This document shows positions 43,301 through 58,300 of a stretch of DNA of 60,000 nucleotides, in pieces. Under the pieces are notes generated by a model. The model ran no database searches and was not told the DNA's origin. It saw nothing but the letters and a program-made list of their open reading frames with translations. The position numbers and the translations under genes were made by a program. Positions within the stretch are counted from its first letter, which is position 1. Every line of letters starts with the position of its first letter. Source of the stretch: Nematostella vectensis (taxonomy: Eukaryota; Cnidaria; Anthozoa; Actiniaria; Edwardsiidae). The stretch covers positions 10,226,188-10,286,187 of the forward strand of contig NC_064048.1 of assembly GCF_932526225.1 (NCBI RefSeq), given 5' to 3'.

Positions 43301-46300
43301 TGCTCTTGCCATCTAACCTAGTTATTCTACAGCTTGTCTGTATTTGCTCTTGCCATCTAACCTAGTTATTCTACAGATTGTCTGTATTTGCTCTTGCCAT
43401 CTAACCTAGTTATTCTACAGCTTGTCTGTATTTGCTCTTGCCATCTAACCTAGTTATTCTACAGCTTGTCTGTATTTGCTCTTGCCATCTAACCTAGTTA
43501 TTCTACAGCTTGTCTGTATTTTCTCTTGCCATCTAACCTAGTTATTCTACAGCTTGTCTGTATTTGCTCTTGCCATCTAACCTAGTTATTCTACAGCTTG
43601 TCTGTATTTGCTCTTGCAATCTAACCTAGTTATTCTACAGCTTGTCTGTATTTGCTCTTGCCATCTAACCTAGTTACTACAGATTGTCTGTATTTGCTCT
43701 TGCCATCTAACCTAGTTATTCTAAAGCTTGTCTGTATTTGCTCTTGCCATCTAACCTAGTTATTCTACAGATTGTCTGCAGTCTTTCTTATCATGCCACC
43801 TTGCTATTTTACAGCTTGACTCTAGTCATTCTAATCATGCTCTGATGTTCTATATACCTGGTTGCGCAAAGCAGTGTTGAGCTCGCCCAGACTGTTTTCT
43901 TGCAAAGCTTCTGTCACCTCTCTGGTCCAGAACGTTTGACATCCAGCAATGACTACTTGTCCTGGCCACTGTAGAACCCACTCAGTACGTGGTACCTGCA
44001 ATAACATTCGTACCATTGTTTTTTTTCTCAAGTGTGCACCTTTAGGAACTTAGGTAAGGACGAACGGCAACAGCAGCTAACAATTGAAAATTAAAAAGCC
44101 AGACGTCAAATGTTCTCTGATTTTCAGCCGTTTTCCTCAAAAGTAAAAAGTAAAAAAACTTAGTTTCACCGTTGGATAAGCATTTCTTAAACCATTCTTA
44201 ACATTCCTATACCGTTGGGATGAGGCTGAAGAAGATATACCATTGGGAAAAGCTTCGGCATCTTTCATGATGTGTCTCATGCTAATCGTTGGTAGTCTTA
44301 TCGTTGGTTAAGTTCGGGCACCCTATACTATGTAGGGTGTCATGGCGTGGGCTACTGTTTAGTTCATGCGCCTTGCGTTGCGTGCCTTGTAACATGACTT
44401 ACCGTTGGGTAAAGCTCCAGCGCTTTGCGTAGCGTGTCCCGTAAGCTGTTTCTCATGGTGTTTTCCACCTCCAGTAACCAATCCTCCACGTTGCCTGTCG
44501 GGTAAAGATCTGTGGAGAAATCAACGTTCTCCCCTTCTCCGGAAAACATGGAAGAGATACGAAGGTCTTCCTCGAACTTCAACTGAAAAAGTGAACGCAT
44601 TTACAATTAGAACTTGTTTTAATATCTTGTAATATCCCATTTTTTGTAATAGGTACACTAGTACATCGGCATATAATATTATTGCAAAAATATTTAATAA
44701 TATTACGAGTTATATACCCTATAGATGCCCTTTCTTATACGCGAAGTACGAGAAGCTTTTACCGTATTTACCGTATATATACCCTATCTAATACATGAAG
44801 AACGAGAGGTGTTAACAGTGTATAACTGGTACAAGAGGCACAAGAGGTGTTTACCATATAAAAACCCTACTTGATAATACGAGACATGTTTACCTTAAAT
44901 ATACCCCACCCAATAATACAAGAGGCGTTTACGGCATATATACCCTACCTAATACATGAAGGACGAGCGGTGTTTACGGCATATATACCCTACCTAATAC
45001 ATGAAGGGCGAGCGGTGTTTACGGTATATATACCCTACCTAATACATGAAGGGCGAGCGGTGTTTACGGTATATATACCCTACCTAATACATGAAGGGCG
45101 AGCGGTGTTTACGGTATATATACCCTACCTAATACACGAAGGGCGAGAGGCGTTTGCGGCATATATACCCTACCTAATACACGAAGGGCGAGAGGCGTTT
45201 ACGGCATATATACCTTTCCTGATACATAATGTACAAGAGACGTTACCTTGGCAATATTCTCAAAGCACTTCCTTAGATGGGGCTGTACGGCAGTCGGGTC
45301 CTTGGTCTGGGACAGAATCTCCAGCAGCTCGTCATCCGAGAGGAAGTAGAACCGTGGGAAGGCTGTGCGCTTGGTCTCGAGGTACTCGCTAAGGCCCTTC
45401 TGCACCTGCTCAAGCAGCTTGTTACACTCCCGTAGACTCTCAAGAAGCCTTGCATCTGGGCACAGCGATATCACCTAGTGAGGTGATATTGTTTGTTATA
45501 GCAAATAATATATCTTACATATTATATAGGGGACAGAGGAAGAACTACATCCTGTGTGTTGAGCACACTCTGGCGGCCAGGAATATACCTCCTTTATTTA
45601 TTTCATATATAGTATATATAATAACTTACACGAGTTCAAACAGAGATACGATTTAAAGAAGAAAAATAAGAACCTTTTTTTTCCTTAGGTTCATTAATTA
45701 TGCATTTTGTTCAGTTATAAGAACCTGCACGTGCTGACCATATTTGCTTTTCTGTGCCCTATTTAAAAAAACGGCTGTTAACAAAAGTCAAAAGCAAAAG
45801 CCTTGCTTTCTTGTCCGAACTACCCAGGATTCTCTACTATCTGGAACACGCCCACTCTCCTTGTTAGAATACATGATAGCATCCGATAAAACATCATAGG
45901 TAAGCGGGTGAGTGATCACAGTTGAACCTGGACAGGAGCTGTGTGCAAGAAGTATGTGAGGTCATACCTGAGGGTTTGACTTGGCAGCATTCATGACCTT
46001 TCTCCAGATTCTTTCCATGGTCTGGTATCTTTTGCTCTCTACTGGGAGCTGACGGTTGATATCCTCCGAGCTGAAGATGGGCTCCAGATACAACCAATTC
46101 CTCTGGCACTGAAGCCATTCGTCCATTACATCCTGGAGGAAAGTGTCACACAACAAGGATCATCATACAATACGAAGTATTATACAACATATACAAGTGT
46201 CATATAACCTTCAGCCATTCGTCTATTACATCCTGGAGAAAAGTGTCACACAACAAGGATCATCATACAATAAGAAGTATCATACAACAAGAGTATATAC

Positions 46301-49300
46301 AAGTGTCATATAACCTTCAGCCATTCGTCCATTACATCCTGGAAAAAAGTGTCACACAACAAGGATCATCATACAATAAGAAGTATCATACAACAAGAGT
46401 ATATACAAGTGTCATATAACCTTCAGCCATTCGTCCATTACATATAGGAAAAACAGCAAGTGTCTTACAACAGCAACCAGTATCACACAATTAGAGTCAC
46501 ACAACATATTATATACATGTCATATAAATTGCCATTCATTCACCACATCCTGGGAAAGAGACAAAAGTCGCACAAGTGTCACACAACAGCCGGTATCACA
46601 CAGAGATCTTCATTATAACTTTGTGCAACTAAGCAATCACATTTATAGAAAAATGAAAAAGTGTAACATAACACGTCCATAACAAAATGTCACAGAAGAG
46701 TTCAAGTATGGCTACGAATCGGCAGAAGTTGCAAAATGCTTCATAAATGATGGGCTAACCTGTGTCATAACGAGTTTGCCTTCCCATGAAGTGATGCGGT
46801 CTTCAAAGGGCTTCTTGTAGGGCGAGAAGCTCATGCTCTGTGTCATCACGATGTGGTCATCAAGCAACTGCGAGCAGTCGTCGCTGACCTTCATGATGAA
46901 CGTGCCTGTCTCCTTGTAAGCCAAGATATCAAGTAACAAGGGCTTCCACTCGCTCTCCATCTTGTCCAAAGCCTGGGAAACACACCATTAAAATTAGACA
47001 TAGATAACATAGAGGACAACAAGGGAAAGGTGATACGACGAGGATCAAACACCAAAAGGGTGATAGATTGCATGGGAAGAAGAAAAACAGTTGGTGGTTC
47101 GAGGAAGGATATATAAATGATGTTACTTATTGGTATGGCAACTCCGTCTTAGTACTTGCTGCCAGTTTGCAGCTTACGTTCTTACACTTGTGGAACTACG
47201 TAAAACTGACGTGAAAGGTGTGTAAAAAACCATGTGAAATTGTCCTGGATTTCATATAGTTTTTACATCATTTACCAGGTAAAAATTATGTGAAATTTTG
47301 AAGTCCTTTTTACATCTTTAATACCACGTGAAAAGGATGTGAAATAGACGTAATGTGAAATGCATGTAAAATGACAATGAGAAATCGTCCCTGGACTTGG
47401 TTATTCGCCTACCTGCTCGATTGAGTATTCTTTCCCTGCGATCTCCCCAATCTTGGCTATAATGTCTGTGTGGTCCTGTAAGCCCATCTCAAGACACTTA
47501 GTGAACGTCAGCTGGGCATTAGCGACCACAGGGAAACAAAGCTCCTTGGACAGCTGTAAAATGTAAAGGAAACGATGTTTTGTACAAAGTAGAGTATCAA
47601 GTATCAATCAGAGACAGTCAATCTACAAACACTTACGTACACCACTCTATCTAGCCATGATTAGGCAATGACATATATGTTATTCACTGGGAAAAGGAGG
47701 ACACCTTATCTAGGTACACCTCCGTACGACACACTGTTATCTAACCAGGGTGAAGCTATGACAGACCTGATATACACAAGTTAAAGTAAGGTTTATCCTA
47801 ATGAACTCACACCTCAATATGGCAAGCCTTTATTCAGCTGGGGTTAGGCTTTCACATACTCGCTATACATGAAGGTGACATCTAAATGAACGCTATTGCT
47901 TTCTATCTACTCAGGGTTGGGCCATGACATACCTGTTCCCAATGACGGCTCCTCATGCCAGGATTACGCAGACCCTGGATAAGAGGGATGTAGGGCTTGA
48001 ACGCCTCTATCTTCTCACGTACTTCATACGCGACCTGCTGGCAAGCTAAAATGATAAAAGGCCAGTCACGCCTAGCACAACACACTTAATTATGTGCACG
48101 GGAACAACTTTTCTGCAAAGGTGCTTCTTGGAGTAGTAAACGCTTGGTGATTGTTTGTCCTTGTTTTTACCTGGTATTTCCTTAAAGTGTTTGTAACATT
48201 TGAAGATGGTCTTGAATGAGTTGTTCACGTTCTGCTCAAGCTGTTCTGCATCAATGGTTGTCAATGGGTCATTCATCCAGCTGTCATGCCATTTTTGCCA
48301 GTCGGACGCTGTTAGCCACATGTTCTTAAATGGCTCAAACTCCTTAATGAGACGGCCTAGCTTCTCGTACTGCAACGAAAGGTAAGATAAATTCAGTCGT
48401 TATCATTAACATCATCATTATAATGCCCAGAAATGGGTGCGCAATGCAGTTCAGAGGAATAACCATAATAAAGGGGCCGCTTTTAAAGAGGTATAAAATA
48501 GGGTGTTAAAAGTACAAATATATCAGGGCTTAGGAAAGTGGCTGTTTAGTACCAGCTTAAAGGCCAATTAATAGGTACCACTGTAAATCTGCACTAAAAT
48601 AATATACAGATTTTGAGTTGAAAAGCAGTTGATCAGGTCAAGGCAAGACACACTTGCTAAGCATTTACGCACCGAAGTGACAGGCATGTTGAATAGCCTC
48701 TCTCTGTTGTTGTAGGTATGTGCCAGGGTCTGGCATTCCTTCAGCTGTTTCACAAGTCGACGGACTTCGTTTGCCACCTCATGAGCCTTACTAATGTCTG
48801 TGTGAGCGGCAAAGCCAGCCACGGCCATGTTAAGCGAATCCAGTCGGTCCTGATGATAAAAGACCACATATTGTTTACTACTAGTATTGTTAGGGCCACG
48901 GTTATATGATTAGAAAGACTTGGCGACCCCTGTATGAAATTTAATAATGAACAGCTAGCCATAAAAAGTCTGACACTTTAAAAAGAAACAATCGCAAAAT
49001 TGCAGTATCATAGAATATTAATGAAAAAGCATGTGGTTTACATGACAGCAGTAATTTGGCTGTTGGGTGTCTGCGTCAAACCTTTTTTTCGCTTGTACCA
49101 GTTTACTTCCGGTCGTTTAAGTAACAATCTCCGTTGTTTTTTAACGGAAAACACGAAAAATGTTTAAAAATTGTGAAAGCAGTGTGCATATTTGGAAGCA
49201 GCTTTGAGGATGTGATTGATAATTTACACCGGATGGCCTGTTTAATAGCGCGGATTTTAATAGATTCTATTGTCTTTTAACGGTTGAGGATTCCGTCGGA

Positions 49301-52300
49301 CCTCGGTTAGTAAACTGGTGACAAAGCGGTTCTAATATATCATTTTTATGTCCAAAAAGAAATGTCAGCAAAGAGAAAGCCAAATACAGCTCCCTCTAGC
49401 CTCCTCCACACGCGTCTGTAAACGTAATAAAACAGAGAGTGGATTGAAATAGCATTTGTCTGCAGGCTTCTTGTGGTAAACATATTTGTTCTCTGCTGCT
49501 CGCGATGCGGGTAAGTCGCCACAGTACCACTAAGTAACCTTGCTCATTCTTTGGTGCTTTCTGGGTAAAATCGCTGGCTGTGGAGAAAGCCCTCCGCCCC
49601 CAATCAAGGCACTTTTTGTGGTTTATGTAGTTTCAAATCAGGAATGCGTTTGGTCTAACAGCTGGTGTGTACCTGGAATGTGTTTTGGTCTGATAGCAGG
49701 TTCTTCTGGAATCGCTCTTCGTCCGCATCCAAGGCTTGCTCAGTAGCGTCCATTTGCTGCTGAATCTTGTAAGGCCAGCTGATACATGTCCATCTAAGGG
49801 GCCCAATCAGCATTCAGATATTTAGCATGTGATTACAAGAATATATCATTATTCATATATTTAACATTTCATTAAAACGACCAATCAACATTCAGATATT
49901 TAACACAAATTTTATAGACCAATTCTCTGATTGAGATATTTAACATGTGATTTCAAGGACCAATGGCCATTCATTAAAATCTAATCACAATGATCAGATG
50001 TCACTAAATTACAGTATGAACACTGCTTAAAACAAATATTCATATGGTAAGTTTGGTTGCAGCCCTGGCCTCCAAAAGGAGTACCTGAAACCGTGAGAAT
50101 ACTACCAAAAGATGCAAATTATGTATTTTCACAGTAGTGCACGTACTTTGCAGAGAAGTCTTCTGCAGATATGTTGTAGTTGAACTCCTCTATAAGTTCG
50201 TAGTCGACCATGGCCTTATCAATGAGCTCCTGGTTCTTCTTGAGCAGCTCTGGGATGCCCTTCATGTATTCACGCTGCTCCGCCAGCTCCTCAATACTGT
50301 TGGGCTTGTCGTACAGCCGGCGGGCAATCAACTTGAACTCCTCGCACACCTGGAAAATGTACCACACATCAATGTACCATATAACAAATGTACCACATAA
50401 CAATGTACCACATACAACAATGTACCACAACAATGTACCATATAACAAATGTACCACACAACAATGTACCATATAACAATGAACCACACAACAATGTATC
50501 ATATAACAAATGTACCACATAACAATGAAACACACAACAATGTACCATAAAACAAATGTACCACATAACAATGTTCCACATACAACAATGTACCATATAA
50601 CAAATGTACCACATACAACAATGTACCGTATAACAATGAACCACATACAACAATGTATCAAATAACAATGTACCAAATACAACAATGTACCATATAACAA
50701 AAGTACCACATAACAATGTACCACATACAACAATGTACCATAAAACAAATGTACCACATACAACAATGTACCATAAAACAAATGTACCACATAACAATGT
50801 ACCACATACAACAATGTACCATATAACAATGTACCACATACAACAATGTACCATATAAGAAATATACCACATACAACAATGTACCGTATGACAAAGGTAC
50901 CACACACAACAATGTGCCATATAACAAATGTACCACATAACAATGTACCATATAACCAAGGGTAACACATAAAGATGTAGAAGTTAAACAGCTAGAAAAC
51001 GCTGTACGGTAAATATAATATCTCTCAATATAATTAGGCAAAGGAATTGTGGTATAACTTGCACAACAGCTGTTATTTAACCAGAACACAGGACAGTACA
51101 AGATCTAGCATTAATGCAGAAGCAAAAACAACATAACTGCAAAAGCGACAACCACAACAACAACAACAACATCAACCCCAACATCGCAACATTGACTGCA
51201 ACACAACCATAGCGAAGTAAAAACACAGATCCTATACCACTGACTCAAATACCTCAATATTGAAACATTTCGCGACATCATTCGACTATGGACGCCAACA
51301 TAATAACAGTGACAGGCCACTGGCCGACATACCTCATCTGCCTGTTTTCTGAGCTTCTTGGCAAGTAAGGCAATGACTGCATCAGCAAGTGCTTTCCGCT
51401 TCTTGGCCAGGTTTTTCCTGATCGACTCTGTAAGAACCCAGTAGGGGCCGATCACGATACTGGAAGGCAGGGTGTTTTCCAACACTTCCTTGTCTTTCAG
51501 GTGTCGCTCGATCTCCTGCTTTACCTCCGCTGCTGTGTGTTCCTGGGAATCGTACTCCCTACAACCATATACAGTATATAAGATATTGGTTTGATGTCAT
51601 CATTATGTATGACAGCAATGTGAATAGTTGTACTTACTCTAAGTACTGATTGATGTCAAGGTTCTGTAATTCCAGGTATTTCTCGTACTGCTTGGCGTAC
51701 GCCTTTAGTGGTATGAGTGACATCATGATGGCATGACGCACTTTCTCCCTCAACCGCACCACCTCAGGTTCATTCTCGCCAACTGACTCAAGCAGTGGGG
51801 TACCACTCCAGAACAGACCCTCTAATACCATCTTTTCCAGTTGAGGGACATTCTAGAAAAGGGCCACGTTTGTTACACATAGCCCAATATTGGTACCTAG
51901 CATCAAAGGTCCTATAGTACCATTCCCTCCAGAGGAGGAATATTTTGTCATTACCTTAGTTGCTATAATGCCCTTGTCAAAGAGTGTGATGACTGTCCGG
52001 CCGAATGCATCAAGTTCTGTGTTGTAGGCCACCATGCCTTTGTCAATAGTGAGGTCCAGCATAAACAGCGCATTCTTCTTGGGTCTGAAAGCAAATAAAA
52101 AATTAATGTAAAAAAAATTTCACTACCATATGCACCATGGAGACCCAACATCGATCATCAGCAAAAATGGCTAATGAACAAATTTAATTAAATCAAATAC
52201 CAGCAAACTATATACAATTTTAAAGTTGAATAATTGTAGTTTCGTCCAAAGACGCTTAATTTTGAATGTTTTTTGTTTGATTTCTTGTTCAAAATGTGAA

Positions 52301-55300
52301 ATTGACCACATTATTTATTAATTAATTATCCACACCAAAAGTACATAAGAGGGAAGGTCATTGGAGCAAGTGTTACTATTTTATCACTTGTAAGGACAGT
52401 GTAATTATACTAAGCGGGGGAGGAGGGGGCGGTGGTGCAAGTGTTACTACTGTATCTTATTACTTGTAAGGACTGTGTAGTGATACTAAGCGGGAGGGGG
52501 GAGGGGGGTTGTGGAGCAAGGGTTACTATTCTATTAAGTGGGGAGGTCAGGAGTGTGTTGTAATACTAAGTGGGGAGGTCAGGAGTGTGTTGTAATACTA
52601 AGTGGGTAGGTCAGGAGTGTGTTGTAATACTAAGTGGGGAGGTCGGGAGTGTGTTGTAATACTAAGTGGGGAGGTCAGGAGTGTGTTGTAATACTAAGTG
52701 GGAAGGTCAGGAGTGTGTTGTAATACTAAGTGGGGAGGTCAGGAGTGTGTTGTAATACTAAGTGGGGAGGTCAGGAGTGTGTTGTAATACTAAGTGGGGA
52801 GGTCAGGAGTGTGTTGTAATACTAAGTGGGGAGGTCAGGAGTGTGTTGTAATACTAAGTGGGGACGTCAGGAGTGTGTTGTAATACTAAGTGGGGAGGTC
52901 AGGAGTGTGTTGTAATACTAAGTGGGGAGGTCAGGAGTGTGTTGTAATACTAAGTGGGGAGGTCAGGAGTGTGTTGTAATACTGAGTGGGGAGGTCAGGA
53001 GTGTGTTGTAATACTAAGTGGGGAGGTCAGGAGTGTGTTGTTATACTAAGTGGGGAGGTCAGGAGTGTGTTGTAATACTAAGGGGGGAGGTCAGGAGTGT
53101 GTTGTAATACTAAGTGGGAGGTCAGGAGTGTGTTGTAATACTAAGTGGGGAGGTCAGGAGTGTGTTGTAATACTAAGGGGGGAGGTCAGGGGAACTTCTC
53201 TAATTACTTGTAAGGAGTGTGTTGTAATACTAAGGGGGGAGGTCAGGGGAACTTCTCTCATTACTTGTAAGGAGTGTGTTGTAATACTAACGGGGGAGGT
53301 CAGGGGAACTTCTGTAATTACTTGTAAGGAGTGTGTTGTAATACTAACGGAGAAGGGTCAGGGAACTTCTCTCATTAATTGTAAGGAGTGTGTTGTAATA
53401 CTAAGGGGGGTGGGTCAGGGGAACTTCTCTCATTAATTGTAAGGAGTGTGTTGTAATACTAAGGGGGGAGGTCTGGAGAACTTCTCGAATTACTTGTAAG
53501 GAGCGTGATGTAATACTAAGGGGGGAGGTCAGGGGAACGTCTCTAATTACTTGTAAGGAGTGTGTTGTAATACTAAGGGGGGAGGTCAGGGGAACTTCTC
53601 TCATTAATTGTAAGGAGTGTGTTGTAATACTAACGGGGGAGGTCAGGGGAACTTCTCTAATTACTTGTAAGGAGTGTGTTGTAATACTAAGGGGGAAGGG
53701 TCAGGGAACTTCTCTCATTACTTGTAAGGAGCGTGTTGTAATACTAAGGGGGGAGGTCAGGGGACCTTCTCTCATTACTTGTAAGGAGCGTGTTGTAATA
53801 CTAAGGGGGGAGGTCAGGGGACCTTCTCTCATTACTTGTAAGGAGCGTGTTGTAATACTAAGGGGGGAGGTCAGGGGACCTTCTCTCATTACTTGTAAGG
53901 AGCGTGTTGTAATACTAAGGGGGGAGGTCAGGGGACCTTCTCTCATTACTTGTAAGGAGTGTGTTGTAATACTAAGGGGGGTGGGTCAGGGGAACTTCTC
54001 TCATTACTTGTAAGGAGCGTGTTGTAATACTAAGGGGGGAGGTCAGGGGAACTTCTCTTATTACTTGTAAGGAGTGTCTGGTAACACTAAGCAAGAAGGT
54101 CAGGGAACTTAGAGCAACTTCTGTGTGTTATTACTTGTAAGGACTGTTGAGAATGTCTGTGCCCCAGTCCAGCTCTTCTGGGATGTCAATGACACTGCAG
54201 CAGGCATCCAGGATCATATTGGTGAAGGCAGCTAAAGAGTCCTGGACCAGGTAGCGCAAAGAGTCCTGTGGACATGAAAATAAGTAGATACTAAGTTGCA
54301 ATCAATTTGATGTTATCAATTAACCTCTTAAGTTGCATCAAATTTTTCAATCACAATAGTTGATAAGATTAAAACTGCATCGTCAGCAGTTTACTTCTGA
54401 AAGGCAGAGGGAAACCTCAACCAAAAGAGACAAAAGAATCTATTAGAATCTGCACTATTTGACAGGCCATATACTCTCTAAATTATCAGTCATGTCATCG
54501 AATAAACTTCAAATAGACACACTGCTTTTACAATTTTAAAATATTTTGAGTTTTCTGTTAAAAATAATCAGAGATTGTAATCAACCTGAAGTAAACTGGT
54601 GACAATGCAGCTTTAAGCTGTTTAGATAACTAACAGGACATGTTAATATGTACCTGCATGGCGAACTTCACAAGCTCCATGAACTTAGATAGCTTGGATA
54701 TCTTGTAAACCTCCCAATTACGCTCATCCATGTTGAACCACCCTTTACCCACATCCATGAGGCTGCTGCGGATGGCAGTACGTAGGGTGTTCAACCAGCT
54801 GTCACGCAGGAAGATCTGCACCTGAGGGTGATGGGAATATAGAAGTTTTTTAGGAGAGTTTGATAAATGATAAGAACAGCATGAGGAGGTACATCATCAC
54901 ATCGCACAGGAAAATGGATCATCATTACAGGGCTGTGGATAGGGCAAGGGCTAGGGCTTTTGTTCCCTTGATATGTTTGTTGAGTAGCTGCAGAAACAGA
55001 GTGTAACTATCCAAGACAAACTGACAATGCCCAATTCAAGATTTCAAATACTTTTCAATAACATTTCTTTGTAGTTGTAGCAATTGTTTCAAATTAATAC
55101 TTTCTGCCTTGTTGTAATCATTTTAAAAACTTAACAAAGTACTGAGAGATGATTGGTTACACAATAATTGTCCTCCTTGTCTAATAGCATAGGAATCAAC
55201 AGCATACGGGAGTTCATATATTAGCTAAGTTAGCAAATTAACTTACTAGTGCTAGTAAATGAAATTGGGGGTGAGAAAGTTTAGTGGTGTTATTTTGAAA

Positions 55301-58300
55301 TTTTATAGAATTAAATTTTATAGAAAAAACATACTAGTAAACAAAATTTCGGGGCGAGAAAGAAATCTGACATAATAATAACTATTAAATGAAATTACGG
55401 GGCGTAAAGCAAAAACAGCAACTCGAACGAGATTTGGTTTACTAGTAGTATGTAATTATTGTTTACTAGTATGTTTTTTCTATAAAATTTTAAAATCCTA
55501 TAAAATTTCAAAATAATACCAACCACACTAAACTTTTTTGCTAACTTAGCTAATATATGAATTCCCCACAGCATACCTGGGAGCTAACTTGTGACTGCGT
55601 CTGCTCAAACTCTTCCAGCTTCATGCTCTTGGTGACTGGTACTTGGAAGACTGACATCTGTGACACCTTGTTGCACTCAGTTATAACTTTACCCATGGCA
55701 AGAATGGCTTCCTTGCGCGTCAGAAGCGAGTTGAATGCAAAGTTATCAAACTTTTCATCAAAAGGGTAAGCTGGGACATCTGGAAAGAATCCTGAAAAAG
55801 TGTGGTTGTCATGATAAGATAGCAAAGGAAAGGGAAATAGCACAAAGCTGTTATAAAGTAAGATAAGGTAGCAAAACTCCTAAATAAATCTTCCTATAGT
55901 TGTTTGCTATAATCTATTTGCAAAATTCAAGAGTGGAATTGCTATAGTAACAGGGCCAAGCTACACCTTTGCCTGTACAGATTGATGTACCCTATTATAC
56001 GTTATTTTCGTGTAACTTTAATTTCACAAATTTTGTAATTTTAAAAGATTCTCGAAAATAAAATGACACGAAAATAAAGTGTTGCCAAAATTGGTATGCT
56101 TGAAAATTGAGTACAAAAAAGCCTTTGGGTGAAACACCACAATCTATCTAGTCCTCTAATGCACATAGTACCCTAAGGGGTTGGCCATTGGACTGTATTT
56201 ATAGATTTTTATGGATACTAATTTTTTGTTACAATTTGTTTGGTTTTATTGTCTCTAAATAACAAAATCGCAATAATAAAGTGACCTGGATTTTACAGAA
56301 ATAGTGAAATCGCATAGATAAAGTGTCGCGAAATATTGCCATCTTAAAATCGCGAAATTTTGACATCACGAAAATTAAGTGTGACAAGGTAATGGAATGT
56401 GTGCAATAAGAAAACCCTTCCCAGATTTTCCCATAAGTAAAATAGTAACAGCCATACAAAAAAACAAATACAGTCTTAAATTTGTCCCAACCCAACTCCT
56501 TCAAATACTTCAAAGTCCTCTCCTGGACCTTAATAATTCTAACCTCTTTCTGGGACCACCTCTGGCTCAACCTCCTGTATTGTGACATAAGGGTACTGGT
56601 CTGGGCTGGATGACACCACCCGGTCAAATGTTATCCTGTTCATGCTGCGTGCAAAGTCAATCTGAACCTCCTTACACAGCAGACGAACATTCTCTTCAAG
56701 GCTATGGATACAACAAAGATGTATGAGGGTATTGTAAAGAGCGATAGTATGCTACAAGTACTCTAGAATACTCTAGAAGGCTTTGGAAAAAGCACATACA
56801 ATGAAAAACTTTCTTTACTTGTCATCCTTGTTTAGCATAATGTATCCCTACCGAGGACGACAGATCGTTAGGTCACAACCATCGAGGAACGGAGGAGAGG
56901 GGTGGTGGTTGCCATATGCTGCTCTGTCATCACGTGACTAAGTCATTCACAGAGACTGATGGTTTCGGTCGAAACGAAATGGTTTCGTTTCAAAACTAAA
57001 TTTTCACGTTATATTAAAATCTGAGAAATCGACTTATATTTCCGTTATTAACAAAGTATCTATAGATGAAAGATAATATCCATTTTGCTTGAGTTGTATG
57101 CATTTTAACTATTCCTGTAATCACTTTGCATCGCTTGCATAACATAATGTAAGTTTATCTCTATGTATCTTTCAGTTATGTAATTTCTAAACTAGATTTC
57201 TCTTAATTTATATTTTTCTAAATTAATTTCTTGCCTCTCTCATGTACAGTAGATAGATTCATCTTACTTGTTTTCCTTGCAAAGTTTGCTCATATTCCTA
57301 ATGTTTTTTATGCTGCAATAAATGTCGCTTTGTATAACATTAGATTATCCCTAGGTACTTATTAATTATCATGATTTTCCTTACTTGTCGTCCTTGCGAA
57401 GTGTTCGTGTGTCTCTGGCCCAGTTCACCATCCTGTCAATAGAGCTGCTGTCCAATCTTGGGACTCCATCCATAGGCATGCAGTCAATGTAGAGATTATA
57501 CCGAAGGAGGGCCTCTGTCTCACGGCGAAGAGCAAAGGCTTTGGCAACTCTCTCAGCAAACACCTAAAAAGGTTTCAAGCTATTCAATGGGTCTGTCACA
57601 TTATGGTGTGATGATAGGGCAAGGACTGTATGGGTGGAAATTAAAATGTATATGTGTATGCTCTGGCATGTGATGCTCTCAGTTTTGACACTCAAAAAAA
57701 TTGTACATACACTGTACTCAAACAACCTGCACAGAAATTTTACACAGAGAAAAGGTAAAGCACTTTTGGAGGGAGGAGCTTAAACATGGGCGAGTTGCTT
57801 ATTTTAGGGGAGCTGCTTATTTAAGCACTTAATGTACACCCAAAATAATACAAGGAATCATTAAAGACAGTTAGTAACATACCATTGGGTCCTCTGCATT
57901 AAACAGCACTCTAATCCTTGGCACGCTGAACTGACTCTCAGTGTTCAACCTCTTTTTCTTCTTGGTTGGTGGTTTCTCATCGTTGCTGGTCATCCGTGCC
58001 CTGACCTTTATCTCCTCAGGAACAACATTGTGCTGCAATCCATCAGTGCCGACTATCTGGACCAGGAAGAGCTCACTTCCCTTGTCATAGCTTAAGGCAC
58101 CAACTTCCAGCCACTCATATTCCTTGATACCATCATTTACTTTTCCTGGAATCAAAAGCAATAAATAAAAGCACCGAAAGGGTACCTTTTCAAATTTGTT
58201 CCACTCTGGATACCGTTTTCAAATCGTTCCGTTTTCGGTCCTCGTTTTTGCGTTTCCGTGTGGATGATACCCGTATCCGTAACAAAAAGGCTGCGTTGAA

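Noticed and set aside
44871-45392. 173-codon plus-strand open frame with [15 protein letters not shown] repeats
   Set aside because: It is the 45-bp array plus the antisense of exon 19.
50119-50970. 283-codon minus-strand open frame
   Set aside because: Only the last part is exon 11; the rest is the AATGTACCA array read through the true acceptor at 50349.
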